DNA of 37,358 nt from Ardenticatenia bacterium (GTDB lineage: Bacteria; Chloroflexota; Anaerolineae; 4572-78; NAK82). Each line of letters begins with the position of its first letter. Position 1 is the stretch's first letter. The DNA is taken from positions 1 through 37,358 of the forward strand of contig QEXY01000158.1 in the NCBI GenBank assembly GCA_003130875.1, given 5' to 3'. Made by a program: the position numbers and the translations under genes. The notes below the pieces were generated by a model. The model saw only the letters and a list, made by a program, of their open reading frames with translations, ran no database searches and was not told the origin of the DNA. Of the stretch, positions 27,257-34,815 are shown piece by piece.

Positions 27257-27462
27257 AATCAGCAGGATACCGCTCAGAAAAGGGGAGATACTCAATCACA
27301 GCACGAGGAAAGTGCACGAGAGGTCTGGGCTAAAGAAGGCCGGCAGTGAACACCCCTATCGGTGAACGATAGTTTGATCTGAGCGGTCCATTCTGATTAC
27401 CTTAAGTAATTGAATAGCTCTAAAGAAGCGAGCCACGGCCGCGGACGCCGTGGCTCGGCCTT
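27257..27462 (+). ncRNA. Putative structured RNA of unknown class
   Basis: No convincing coding frame is present. The transcript predicted from the promoter at 27222-27250 can fold as follows. An outer stem pairs AATCAG (27257-27262) with CTGATT (27393-27398). The main closing stem pairs ACCGCTCAGA (27269-27278) with TCTGAGCGGT (27378-27387), ten perfect pairs. Inside it AGGGG (27281-27285) pairs with CCCCT (27353-27357), a hairpin GCAC/GTGC lies at 27301-27315, and a 3'-side hairpin CTATCG/CGATAG at 27356-27372 partly competes with the AGGGG stem. A GC-rich hairpin at 27430-27456 would end it, for about 200 nt. The rod-like layout and size are compatible with a 6S-like RNA, but I recognise no family signature (not SRP, tmRNA, RNase P or a known riboswitch). 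Confidence 0.6.
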
Positions 27463-27463
27463 T
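27430..27463 (+). terminator. Hairpin terminator of the structured RNA
   Basis: GAGCCACGGC (27430-27439) pairs perfectly over ten bases with GCCGTGGCTC (27447-27456), followed by GGCCTTTCG. The T-tract is short, so termination may be incomplete. An A-rich stretch (TAAAGAAGC) precedes it. I see nothing in 27464-27610 apart from this. Confidence 0.6.
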
Positions 27464-27610
27464 CGCATGTGGTGCGGCAGGATCTGTGCTCAGCCGCCTG
27501 CGCGGACAGGGATAGCATCTTTCCCACAGGTGACATATCGGCGACATGCCGTCATAAGCGATCAGTCACCAGCCCTCCTCAAGCCCACCTGATGCAAGTG
27601 TTCCCGTCTT

Positions 27611-27649
27611 TTGACAGACGTCGCCTTATATCGTATAATTGCGATATAA
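27611..27649 (+). promoter_or_regulatory. arsR promoter with palindromic operator over the -10
   Basis: A perfect consensus promoter: TTGACA (27611-27616), 17 bases, TATAAT (27634-27639). TTATATCG (27626-27633) and CGATATAA (27642-27649) form a perfect 8-bp dyad whose 8-base centre contains the -10 box, the layout expected for an ArsR/SmtB operator. Transcription would begin near 27646, only about 10 nt before the arsR ATG, so the message is almost leaderless. Confidence 0.85.
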
Positions 27650-27655
27650 AGCCTT

Positions 27656-28018
27656 ATGACCACCGCAAGTGCTCTACCCAGCTTGGGCCCTGAAGCGACG
27701 CGCCTGGCTAAGATGTTCAAAGCCTTGGGCAACCCGGTGCGTTTCCGTATTATGTGCCTGCTCGCTGAGCGACAGGGATGCATCACGAACACTATAGTCG
27801 AGAACATCGGCCTGGCACAGTCCACCGTCAGTCAGCACCTCAAAGTGTTACGTGAAGCTGGCCTGATTCAGGGCGAGATCGAGGGCCCCGCAACCTGCTA
27901 TTGCCTGGACGAAGCTGGCATACGCTGGTTGAAGGAACAGGTCGCCGCTTGGCTGGCAGAATGGGAGCGGGAACGGTTGGCAGAGATCGAGCCTGCGAAG
28001 CGCGCTCCGTGCTGCTAG
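27656..28018 (+). CDS. arsR: ArsR-family metalloregulatory repressor
   Basis: A 120-residue winged-helix repressor that should leave its operator when it binds arsenite or a related metal(loid). The HTH runs through TIVENIGLAQSTVSQHLKVLREAGLIQGEIEG. Cysteines that could sense metal are C34 and C42 (MCLLAERQGC), C81 and C83 (TCYCLD) and C119-C120 at the very end (APCC). The classic ELCVCDL box is absent, so this belongs to a different ArsR sensor subtype. No ribosome site precedes the ATG, in line with the near-leaderless start; M20 (27713) is an internal alternative. arsM follows 71 bases on, so the regulator probably controls arsenic methylation as well as itself. Confidence 0.9.
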   Translation: MTTASALPSLGPEATRLAKMFKALGNPVRFRIMCLLAERQGCITNTIVENIGLAQSTVSQHLKVLREAGLIQGEIEGPATCYCLDEAGIRWLKEQVAAWLAEWERERLAEIEPAKRAPCC

Positions 28019-28089
28019 ACACTTTTTCTTTTTCATCAAAGTGCTTCTCAGTTCAGAAATAAACGGACAGGATGCAAGGAGATGTTCGG

Positions 28090-29511
28090 ATGCCGGATTC
28101 TGTGGTGACAGGGTCTTTCGTCCGTGGCGTCACGGCGTGGAGTAACCCGTATGCCGGTTACCTCAGCGAGGCCATGCGCGAGGCCGCGATCACGCGAGCC
28201 TACTTGCGCCCGGAGATGGTCATCGCCGACATAGGATGTGAAGGTGGATCGATGGCGGCCAGACTGGCATCGTCAATGACGTGGGTGCACGTGATCGAGA
28301 GGGTATCGGCGATGCTGGCAGCAACTCGCTGCAATTTAGCCCGATTCGCCAATGTGTCCTTCCACTGTGCGGACGGGGAGCGGTTGCCACTGGCGGACTG
28401 CTCGATGGATGCGGTCTTCGCCACCATGTATTTGCATCATTGTCGCGATCCGCAGAGGGCCATCTATGAGATGGTGCGCGTCCTCCGGCCGGGTGGTCGC
28501 CTGATGATCATCGAACTGGGCACACGTTCTCACGCGGGGTTACAGCGTAAGGCGGTTGACGAAGTGATGGGCTTTGCAAGGGAGCAGATGCGAATGTGGC
28601 TGCGCGCAGCGGATCTGGTCAATATTCTGGTGCGCTCAATTGATGGCGTGGACACAAGGGAATGTTCCGCACCTGTCGATGTCATCTTGGCGACGGGCAG
28701 CAAACGCATCACCATGCACCAGACTGTGCGGAAACACTATACCACCGCAGTGCTGGACAATTGCGGTTGTGCCGAGGAGACGCCATCTTCATCCAGCTGT
28801 TGCGGTCAAGTATCATCGGATTGTGGATGCTGCGGTGCCAACATCGGAACGCCCGTTGAGGGCAGTGTGCAGTTCATAGTGGACTACAGCCCCGACGAGC
28901 TGGCCGCGTTGCCATCCGATGTAAGGACGGTCGCGTTCGGGTGTGGCAATCCGGTGGCGCTGGCCAACCTGCGCCCTGGTGAGATCGTGCTGGACATCGG
29001 CAGCGGGAGTGGCCTCGATGCACTCTTGGCAGCGCGTCAGGTTGGCCCATCCGGGAAGGTGATCGGCGTGGACATGACACCTGCCATGACCGAACGTGCC
29101 ACTCGCGCGGCTGCTCAGGCAGGTTTTGACAACGTCGAGTTTCGCCACGGCCAGGCGGAGGCCCTGCCGGTGGCCAATGCGTCAGTGGATGTCGTCCTCT
29201 CCAACTGTGTGATCAACCTGTGTGAAGACAAGGGCGCGGTGTTTGCCGAGGCGTTTCGCGTGCTGAAGCCGGGAGGACGCCTGGAGATCAGTGATATGGT
29301 GACAGCCGGTCCGTTACCGCTCGCTTTGCGCTATGATGAGTCCGGATGGTCGAGTTGCATATCAGGAGCACTGCCCGAACAGGAATATCTGGACCTGGTG
29401 GCTGAAGCGGGTTTTGAGGAGATTACATCGCACCGCAGCACCAGTGCGGGTGTTATCGGCGATGTGCCTGTTTACAGCGTCACCATTTCAGCGCGCAAAC
29501 CGGCAAGTTAG
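28090..29511 (+). CDS. arsM: Arsenite methyltransferase with an extra N-terminal methyltransferase domain
   Basis: A 473-residue fusion. Residues about 215-470 are ArsM, which methylates As(III) with S-adenosylmethionine: SAM loop VLDIGSGSGLDALLAA, and the As-binding cysteines C285 (GCGNP), C373 (SNCVINL) and C423 (SSCISGAL). Residues 1-205 are a second class I methyltransferase (motif I IADIGCEGGSMAARLA, then LPLADCSMDAVFATMYLHHC and VLRPGGRLMIIELG). Its end (VMGFAREQMRMWLRAADL) resembles the UbiE-like domain found fused to some ArsR proteins. Between them is a Cys-rich hinge (CGC, CC, CGCC at 225-248) that could bind extra arsenite or metal. Start: ATG 28090 has AAGGAG eight bases upstream; ATG 28072 is less well placed. 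It follows arsR on the same strand. Confidence 0.9.
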   Translation: MPDSVVTGSFVRGVTAWSNPYAGYLSEAMREAAITRAYLRPEMVIADIGCEGGSMAARLASSMTWVHVIERVSAMLAATRCNLARFANVSFHCADGERLPLADCSMDAVFATMYLHHCRDPQRAIYEMVRVLRPGGRLMIIELGTRSHAGLQRKAVDEVMGFAREQMRMWLRAADLVNILVRSIDGVDTRECSAPVDVILATGSKRITMHQTVRKHYTTAVLDNCGCAEETPSSSSCCGQVSSDCGCCGANIGTPVEGSVQFIVDYSPDELAALPSDVRTVAFGCGNPVALANLRPGEIVLDIGSGSGLDALLAARQVGPSGKVIGVDMTPAMTERATRAAAQAGFDNVEFRHGQAEALPVANASVDVVLSNCVINLCEDKGAVFAEAFRVLKPGGRLEISDMVTAGPLPLALRYDESGWSSCISGALPEQEYLDLVAEAGFEEITSHRSTSAGVIGDVPVYSVTISARKPAS

Positions 29512-29745
29512 CAACGCCCGAAATTGCGCATTTCGAGTTGCGCATTGTGCATCCGCGTTGTAATCTTCCACCGAGGTGGGAATTTGCGGGTGGTTGCTTG
29601 TCCCCTCTTTCCAAGCCGCGACTGTCACGAAACGATGCAAAACTTTTCACCTCCGCGATAGTGGAGAATGCAAAGGTTTCCCCACAGATCTCTCCACGTG
29701 CTCTGCAGTGGAGCATTTGCTTCCGCTGCCGAGCGCCGTGCACGA
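29512..29745. other. Gap after arsM with small repeats, no gene
   Basis: CGAAAT/ATTTCG (29519-29535) forms a small hairpin just after the arsM stop, without a T-tract. TTGCGCATT is directly repeated at 29524-29532 and 29538-29546. AGCCGCGACTGTCACGAAACG (29614-29634, one residue abbreviated in spirit of the first REP block) resembles the opening of copies A and B. CTCCAC/GTGGAG (29692-29713) is a further short dyad. No coding frame is supported. Confidence 0.4.
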
Positions 29746-29778
29746 TTGACATTTTGTGCAAGGTTCACTATAGTGTAC
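29746..29778 (+). promoter_or_regulatory. Promoter of the 413-residue gene with a palindrome on the -10
   Basis: TTGACA (29746-29751), 17 bases, TATAGT (29769-29774), start near 29781. GTTCACTATAGTGTAC (29763-29778) is a 16-bp palindrome with one mismatch, centred on the -10, and GTGTACATACAC directly overlaps its right edge as a second, imperfect dyad. This is a typical place for a repressor to act. Confidence 0.75.
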
Positions 29779-29824
29779 ATACACCGACTTGACATATTCA
29801 GAGAGTGCCGAGAGGAGGCAGACC

Positions 29825-31066
29825 ATGGCGCTCGAATATCCGGATATCATCTGCGAGTATATCGAGGCAGCCCAACGCTACGAAAGCGATGGTGTCCAAA
29901 TCGTGCCCTCGCTGGAACCGGCGGAGATCCCTATAGACGGTTACGCGATGTTAATCCTTCTGCTGCAGAGTGCCATCGATGTGCCGACCGAGGTGGTCGT
30001 ACGGCCGGAGCCCCCAGTAGCCGGGCGCCTGCGCGGGACACCACTTCTTGAGATCGGCGACGCGGAGCTGCGCGTTCGTCTGGAATCGGCCCAGGTAGGG
30101 GCGCTCTATGTGCCGGTCAAGGTGGCCACGGGCGCTCGCGAGGGCCAATATGAGCTCCAGCTCCATGTGACAGTCAAGGCGGAAAGAGCTGCCCGACGGA
30201 TACGGCCACCCCAGAAGCCCGACGGATTTCGAGATGAGCTGCTGGATGACCTGGTTGGGCTTGACCTCGGCCGGGTGCTGGGGGTGCGTTACACTACCAC
30301 GCCTACCCGCAAGATTGCTCTGCCCTTTGCCATCGCGCGTCGCGCCGAACCTCCCCAACCTCCTCCTACCAGTGCTTCCAAGTTTGAAACACTATGGCGC
30401 GTCGAAGACATGGATTGGCAGATCAAAGCGCAACGCGAGGTGACTGAGAGGCGCACGTACATTGCGGATGCCATGGCGACGGAGCCCTTATATGCCGGAC
30501 TCCTCATCGAAGGTCATGAACGCTGCGCCCGTGCTGGCATTCAGCTGAGAATCGGCGAGGCGATCGCGCTGAGCAAAGTCCTGACCTTCGCGGCGCGCCA
30601 CTTTGTGGACAACGATGCGATCGCGGACGGACTGTTAGTGCCCATTTGGGAGATTGCCTTGCGCTTAGGCGTGTCCACTGATGATCCTCGATGGGTGGTG
30701 CGCAAGATAGGCTTTGGCCATTTGACGCGTTTGGCAGTGGCCTTGTCATTCGGGTTGATTGCCAAAGCGATCAACGCTCAGCCTTGGGGATTGGAAGAAC
30801 GCCGTGGGCTGATCCAGGAAATCTCCAGTCGGCTGGATGGAGGTGATTCGCTACCGGTTGAGCTGCTGTACATCCCATTGCTGGCTGCTTCGAGCATCAT
30901 CGCTCAGCAGGTCAGCATCCCGGGTGAAAATCTGCGCCAGAGTTTAGAGCTCCTCAAGGCAGCCAAGCAGGCACGTGCCGAGGTCTTTGCCGATCCAGAG
31001 TTGGCCCAGTCGAGTGCTCTGATCGATCGCTTGCTGGAAACTGCGCTGGCTCATAGTGCTGCCTAG
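29825..31066 (+). CDS. Uncharacterised 413-residue protein
   Basis: Not recognised. The first 130 residues look like beta-strands (SLEPAEIPIDGYAMLILLLQ, then GALYVPVKVATGAREGQYELQLHVTV), possibly a beta-sandwich. A Pro-rich linker (EPPQPPPTSASK, about 190-201) follows, and the rest is predominantly helical with an Ala/Leu-rich end. There are no catalytic motifs, signal peptide or clear membrane spans; cysteines are almost absent (two). The ATG at 29825 has GAGGAGG upstream, better than the earlier in-frame start at 29789. It stands alone between arsM and the convergent rpe, with a strong, operator-like promoter, so it is probably regulated on its own. A structural or scaffold role is as likely as any enzyme. 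Confidence 0.72.
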   Translation: MALEYPDIICEYIEAAQRYESDGVQIVPSLEPAEIPIDGYAMLILLLQSAIDVPTEVVVRPEPPVAGRLRGTPLLEIGDAELRVRLESAQVGALYVPVKVATGAREGQYELQLHVTVKAERAARRIRPPQKPDGFRDELLDDLVGLDLGRVLGVRYTTTPTRKIALPFAIARRAEPPQPPPTSASKFETLWRVEDMDWQIKAQREVTERRTYIADAMATEPLYAGLLIEGHERCARAGIQLRIGEAIALSKVLTFAARHFVDNDAIADGLLVPIWEIALRLGVSTDDPRWVVRKIGFGHLTRLAVALSFGLIAKAINAQPWGLEERRGLIQEISSRLDGGDSLPVELLYIPLLAASSIIAQQVSIPGENLRQSLELLKAAKQARAEVFADPELAQSSALIDRLLETALAHSAA

Positions 31067-31104
31067 CGGAGGCCCGCTGTGGGGCAACGCAGTGCATGAT
31101 ATGC

Positions 31105-31824
31105 TCAGCGTCTGTCAGATTTTACACTCTCGCCTGAGAGGAACTCGGCCGGCAGGCGTTCTGCCAGACCAGCGCGGATGCGGGCGATGTTCTGGGCCAC
31201 CGTCGCTTCTTGATTGAAAATCGCCGAGCCGAGCACCAACACGTTGGCGCCGGCGGCCACGATTTCCGCCGCATTGTGCGCTTTCACCCCGCCGTCCACC
31301 TCGATGTCCACGTCCTCCAAACCGCGCTCGTCGAGCATACGCCGCAGCCGCGTGATCTTGGCGCTGCTGCCGGGGATGTACGACTGCCCCCCATAACCGG
31401 GATTCACCGACATCACCAGCACCATATCCACGTCGGGCAAAATTTCTTCCAGGCTGACGAGCGGAGTAGCCGGGTTGAGCGTCACACCGGCTCGGATGCC
31501 CAGCTCTTTAATCTGATGGATCGTGCGGTGCAGGTGAACACACGCTTCTACGTGCACCGTCAGAATGTCAGCCCCTGCGCGGACGAAGTCGGGAATGTAC
31601 CGTTCCGGCTGGGTGATCATCAGGTGAACGTCCAACGGCAACGTGGTGACCGGGCGCAGCGATTCCACCACCAGGGGACCCACCGTGATGTTGGGGACGA
31701 AGTGACCGTCCATTACATCGACGTGGATATAGTCGGCACCGGCGGCTTCGGCGTCACGCACCTGTTCACCGAGCCGAGCAAAATCCGCCGACAAGATGGA
31801 CGGCGCGATCTTCACTCGTCTCAT
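31105..31824 (-). CDS. rpe: Ribulose-phosphate 3-epimerase
   Basis: A 239-residue TIM-barrel enzyme that interconverts ribulose-5-phosphate and xylulose-5-phosphate in the pentose phosphate pathway. The metal- and substrate-binding stretches are all present: [64 protein letters not shown], and the closing [21 protein letters not shown] with LVLGSAIF. Catalytic Asp residues sit in DVMDGHF and EVDGGV. The ATG at 31824 gives the usual family start and lies one base after the stop of the zinc-ribbon gene; an earlier in-frame start at 31872 would overlap that gene. It ends 38 bases from the convergent 413-residue gene. Confidence 0.95.
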   Translation of the reverse strand: MRRVKIAPSILSADFARLGEQVRDAEAAGADYIHVDVMDGHFVPNITVGPLVVESLRPVTTLPLDVHLMITQPERYIPDFVRAGADILTVHVEACVHLHRTIHQIKELGIRAGVTLNPATPLVSLEEILPDVDMVLVMSVNPGYGGQSYIPGSSAKITRLRRMLDERGLEDVDIEVDGGVKAHNAAEIVAAGANVLVLGSAIFNQEATVAQNIARIRAGLAERLPAEFLSGESVKSDRR

Positions 31825-31825
31825 C

Positions 31826-32437
31826 TCAGTCTTCCACCCCTTTAGAACTAGGGTCAGCATCGTTCGCTTCAACGGGTGGATCCACTACGGCAGCGGCGGG
31901 AAGGTCGAGCTCAGGATTCTTGGGGCGTTCGATCGCCGGGAAGGGCTCGGAGTAGGGGGGAAGCGCTACAGCAGCCTGATCACTGACCGCCTCCTCCATC
32001 ACCGCGGTCACACAGTAGGGGCAGATATCCCAGCGCAGATGCAACAGTCTGCCACAGTTGACGCACTTTTTCTTGAGGATGGCGTGGCAATCAGGGCAGA
32101 CTAGCCAATCGGGCTCTACCTTGCGCCGACAACCAGGACACACGATCCGCTCTTCCAGGTCCTGCAACAGCGCTTCTTCTTCCAGAGAACGCTCATAGAG
32201 CTCAGCCAGGGTGGTCTGCGGACGCAAAAGAAAGTAAATCACCAATCCCAACGGCCCGAAGATGGCCACCATCAACGTGGCCAGGAGGATAGCGAATATA
32301 TCCCGCGAGCGGGAACGGATATCTCGGAAGGTCCACACGATCAGGCTGATCCATATCGCCAGGAGGAAAGCACCGCCAAAGGCCAACAGGACCTGCAGCA
32401 CGACGATCACAATATTCGGAATCTGGATAGTGGGCAT
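31826..32437 (-). CDS. Membrane protein with double zinc ribbon
   Basis: A 203-residue protein with two N-terminal hydrophobic segments (about 8-35 and 46-70), then a cytoplasmic part with zinc-ribbon cysteines: CPGC and CPDC form one ribbon, CVNC and CPYC the second (about 98-140), the layout of DZANK-type domains. The last 60 residues are Pro/Ala/Glu-rich and probably disordered. Such proteins are common and poorly characterised; a role as a membrane adaptor is plausible but unproven. The N-terminus resembles the phospholipase D-nuclease-type short transmembrane module seen in many Chloroflexota and Actinobacteria. It is the first gene of a two-gene unit with rpe. Confidence 0.85.
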   Translation of the reverse strand: MPTIQIPNIVIVVLQVLLAFGGAFLLAIWISLIVWTFRDIRSRSRDIFAILLATLMVAIFGPLGLVIYFLLRPQTTLAELYERSLEEEALLQDLEERIVCPGCRRKVEPDWLVCPDCHAILKKKCVNCGRLLHLRWDICPYCVTAVMEEAVSDQAAVALPPYSEPFPAIERPKNPELDLPAAAVVDPPVEANDADPSSKGVED

Positions 32438-32478
32438 TTGTCTTTTTTACCTCATGACACAAGGCGCTAGTCGACGAG

Positions 32479-32507
32479 ATTATACCACTGAGCTGAGAAC
32501 GTGGGAA
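32479..32507 (-). promoter_or_regulatory. Promoter of the zinc-ribbon protein and rpe
   Basis: Leftward TTCCCA (32507-32502), 17 bases, perfect TATAAT (32484-32479). Transcription near 32472 gives a leader of about 35 nt. Confidence 0.65.
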
Positions 32508-32611
32508 AAACGCAAGCGCCTACGCGTGTATTGCAATTTAGAGGCAAATTGGAACAGTGGTTCGCAGAAAGTTTCTTTTCCATGGGCGATTCACCTTGGT
32601 GCGCTAGGGGC

Positions 32612-32661
32612 TTATCCACAGAAACGGCGGGTTATCCACAGCTCGACGCAACTTATCCACA
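32612..32661 (+). other. Three tandem DnaA boxes
   Basis: TTATCCACA, an exact match to the DnaA-box consensus, occurs at 32612-32620, 32632-32640 and 32653-32661, all in the same orientation, at 20- and 21-base periods (about two helical turns). A weaker variant, TTGTACACG, is at 32671-32679. The 90 bases to the left (32518-32580) are richer in A and T. The cluster sits in a 400-base gap between metG and the zinc-ribbon gene. It could be part of a replication origin or a DnaA-controlled region; dnaA, dnaN, gyrB and rpmH are not in the window. The rest of the gap, 32680-32836, has only a short dyad (GAGGTG/CACCTC, 32746-32765). Confidence 0.8.
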
Positions 32662-32836
32662 GATGAACATTTGTACACGGGCGGTCTCCCCTTTCAGGAG
32701 GAAGCTGAGCGGTTCACTTGCGCTTGCCGACACGCGTCGCTCAGGGAGGTGAAGAGATCCACCTCTGGAAAGGAGGAGCCGCTGCCTTTGGGACTCCGGG
32801 GATTAGCGGTTGTACCGCGCCGCTTGCGCCGGCACA

Positions 32837-34609
32837 CTAGCCACCCAGCAGGCGCGCTAGCTCTTTCTCAGCTGTGTCGTCGTCCAGCTTCTTGAAGAGA
32901 GGCGCCGGCTCGCGCAGAGCCTGCCCCGGCGACAGCTGCGAGGGTTGCCACTTTCCCATTGCCTGAGTGTTATCGTAACACAGAGCTATGTGGGCGCGGG
33001 TAGTTTCCTCAAAGATTTGGGTGTATTGGCGGCCGAAGAGCTGCCCCTCGTAGCCCAACATCTCATGCAGGCGCTGGCTGGTGAAGGGCAGTACCGGCGC
33101 CAGCAAGATTTTCAGGTTGTCGATCACACGCAGCATCACATAGACCGTCGTGGCCGCTGCCTGGAGATTGCTCTTGATCTGGAACCAGGGCGCCTTCTGG
33201 TCGAGATAGACGTTCGCCGCGCGTGCGATGGTCATTGCCTCCTCCAGGGCCGCTTTGAGCTTCACCGCGGCGTATAGATCGCCGACAGTTTGGAACCCTG
33301 CCTCGCTGCGTGCCAGCATCTCGCAATCGACGCCGTCCATCGTGGCGGGCAATGGCACGCGTCCGTCGAAGTTACGATAGGCAAAACTCAACACGCGGTT
33401 GGCTAGGTTGCCCCATGTGGCGACCAGCTCGTCATTGTTACGGCGCACAAAGTCGGCCCAAGTGAAATCGGTGTCACGCGTCTCCGGGGCAATGGCCGTC
33501 AGATAGTAGCGCACCGGGTCGGGATCGTAGCGCGACAGGAGATCCGGCGCCCAAATGGCCCAGTTGCGACTTTTGGAAAGCTTTTGGCTTTCCATATTGA
33601 GATATTCATTTGCCGGCACATCGTGGGGCAAATTGAGCCTGTGATTGGGGTTGTCATCGTAGAGCCGCTCGGTGGCCATCAGCTCCGCCGGCCAGATGAT
33701 GGTGTGGAAGGGGATGTTATCCTTGCCCATGAAGTAGTACGTCTTGGCTGCGGGGTCATACCACCATTCTTTCCACTTCTCCGGCTGGCCAATGTTGTGC
33801 GCCCACTCGATGCTGGCGCTCAGATAGCCGATGACCGCCTCAAACCAGACGTAGATGCGCTTGTGCTCATACCCCGGCACCGGCACCGGAATGCCCCATT
33901 CGATGTCGCGCGTGATGGGGCGCCCACGCAAGCCTTCCTTCAGATAGCTGCGCGAAAAGTTGATCACATTGGGACGCCAGTGCTCTTTACCCTCGTTAAG
34001 GTACGCCCACAGGCGATCCTTCAGCTTGGGCAGGTCGAAGAAGAAGTGCTCGGTCTGACGCACCACCGGTGTGGAGCCGTCAATGCGGCTGCGCGGATTG
34101 ATCAGCTCGGTGGCATCGAGCAGCTTGCCGCAATTGTCGCATTGGTCGCCGCGGGCACCGCTGTAGCCACAATGTGGACATGTGCCTTCGACATAACGGT
34201 CGGGCAGGAAACGCCCCTCGCTTTCGGAGTAGAGCTGGTTCTGCACTTCCTTGTACAGGTAACCGTTGCGCAGGCATGCCAGGAAGATGTCCTGCGAGAC
34301 ACGATGGTGGTTCTCGGTGTCGGTGTGGGTGAAAAGGTCATAACTGATGCCAATCTTCTGCCAGGTCTCCAGGAAGCGCAAATGGAAGCGCTCGAAAACC
34401 TCGCGTGGGGAGACTCCCTCGGCATCGGCGCGCACAGTGATGGGCGTGCCGTGGGTATCCGAGCCGGAGACCATCAACACCTGGTTGCCCACCAGCCGAT
34501 GGTAGCGCGCGAAGATGTCCGGCGGGATATAGGAGCCGGCCAGGTGGCCGATGTGCGGGTCGCCGTTGGCATAGGGCCAGGCGGTGCAGACCAGGATTTT
34601 CTCGCTCAT
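32837..34609 (-). CDS. metG: Methionyl-tRNA synthetase
   Basis: A 590-residue class I synthetase that charges tRNA-Met. The HIGH motif lies in ANGDPHIGHLAGSYIPPDIF, and the KMSKS motif appears as SQKLSKSRN. The connective insert carries a four-cysteine zinc knot, CPHCGYSGARGDQCDNCG. The anticodon domain includes VVATWGNLANRVLSF-type sequence (LVATWGNLANRVLSFAYRN). The C-terminal dimerisation/EMAP domain of longer enzymes is absent. The start at 34609 has GGAGGA eleven bases upstream. It is transcribed alone, behind a promoter and an intrinsic terminator in its leader. Confidence 0.95.
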   Translation of the reverse strand: MSEKILVCTAWPYANGDPHIGHLAGSYIPPDIFARYHRLVGNQVLMVSGSDTHGTPITVRADAEGVSPREVFERFHLRFLETWQKIGISYDLFTHTDTENHHRVSQDIFLACLRNGYLYKEVQNQLYSESEGRFLPDRYVEGTCPHCGYSGARGDQCDNCGKLLDATELINPRSRIDGSTPVVRQTEHFFFDLPKLKDRLWAYLNEGKEHWRPNVINFSRSYLKEGLRGRPITRDIEWGIPVPVPGYEHKRIYVWFEAVIGYLSASIEWAHNIGQPEKWKEWWYDPAAKTYYFMGKDNIPFHTIIWPAELMATERLYDDNPNHRLNLPHDVPANEYLNMESQKLSKSRNWAIWAPDLLSRYDPDPVRYYLTAIAPETRDTDFTWADFVRRNNDELVATWGNLANRVLSFAYRNFDGRVPLPATMDGVDCEMLARSEAGFQTVGDLYAAVKLKAALEEAMTIARAANVYLDQKAPWFQIKSNLQAAATTVYVMLRVIDNLKILLAPVLPFTSQRLHEMLGYEGQLFGRQYTQIFEETTRAHIALCYDNTQAMGKWQPSQLSPGQALREPAPLFKKLDDDTAEKELARLLGG

Positions 34610-34651
34610 AGGTGCTCAGTTCCTCCAGACGTGACAGGCGAAGACCAAGAT

Positions 34652-34686
34652 AAAAACGTGCGGCATGCTGCGCCGGCCATGCCGCA
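34652..34686 (-). terminator. Intrinsic terminator in front of metG
   Basis: On the minus strand TGCGGCATG (34686-34678) pairs over nine perfect bases with CATGCCGCA (34667-34659) around a 10-nt loop, then CG and TTTTT (34656-34652). It can end the upstream EcfAT message. However, the best metG promoter lies upstream of it, so it would be transcribed as the first hairpin of the metG leader. Confidence 0.8.
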
Positions 34687-34696
34687 ACTATATGAA

Positions 34697-34725
34697 ATCG
34701 TATCATGGGGTGGTAGTGCTGTCAA
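34697..34725 (-). promoter_or_regulatory. Promoter upstream of metG
   Basis: Leftward TTGACA (34725-34720), 17 bases, TACGAT (34702-34697). Transcription near 34690 begins about 4 nt before the terminator hairpin and 80 nt before the metG start. No other good promoter lies between the hairpin and metG. Confidence 0.7.
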
Positions 34726-34815
34726 GTGTTGGAGAAAAACTATTCCTGGATGCGCAAGGGCGTCCAAGAGGTTTTCTCTGTGAACTCTGCATTCTCCATG
34801 GTGAAAAGAGCAGAG

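Noticed and set aside
27132-27365. Short plus-strand frame after lysC
   Set aside because: It runs through the promoter and folded RNA region without a ribosome site; the pairing pattern explains the sequence better.
27257-27400. Lysine, TPP, cobalamin or c-di-GMP riboswitch
   Set aside because: The RNA lies downstream of lysC, no core motif of these classes is visible, and the next gene has its own promoter.
33584-34783. 399-codon open frame on the plus strand
   Set aside because: Antisense to metG and crossing its promoter; no motifs.
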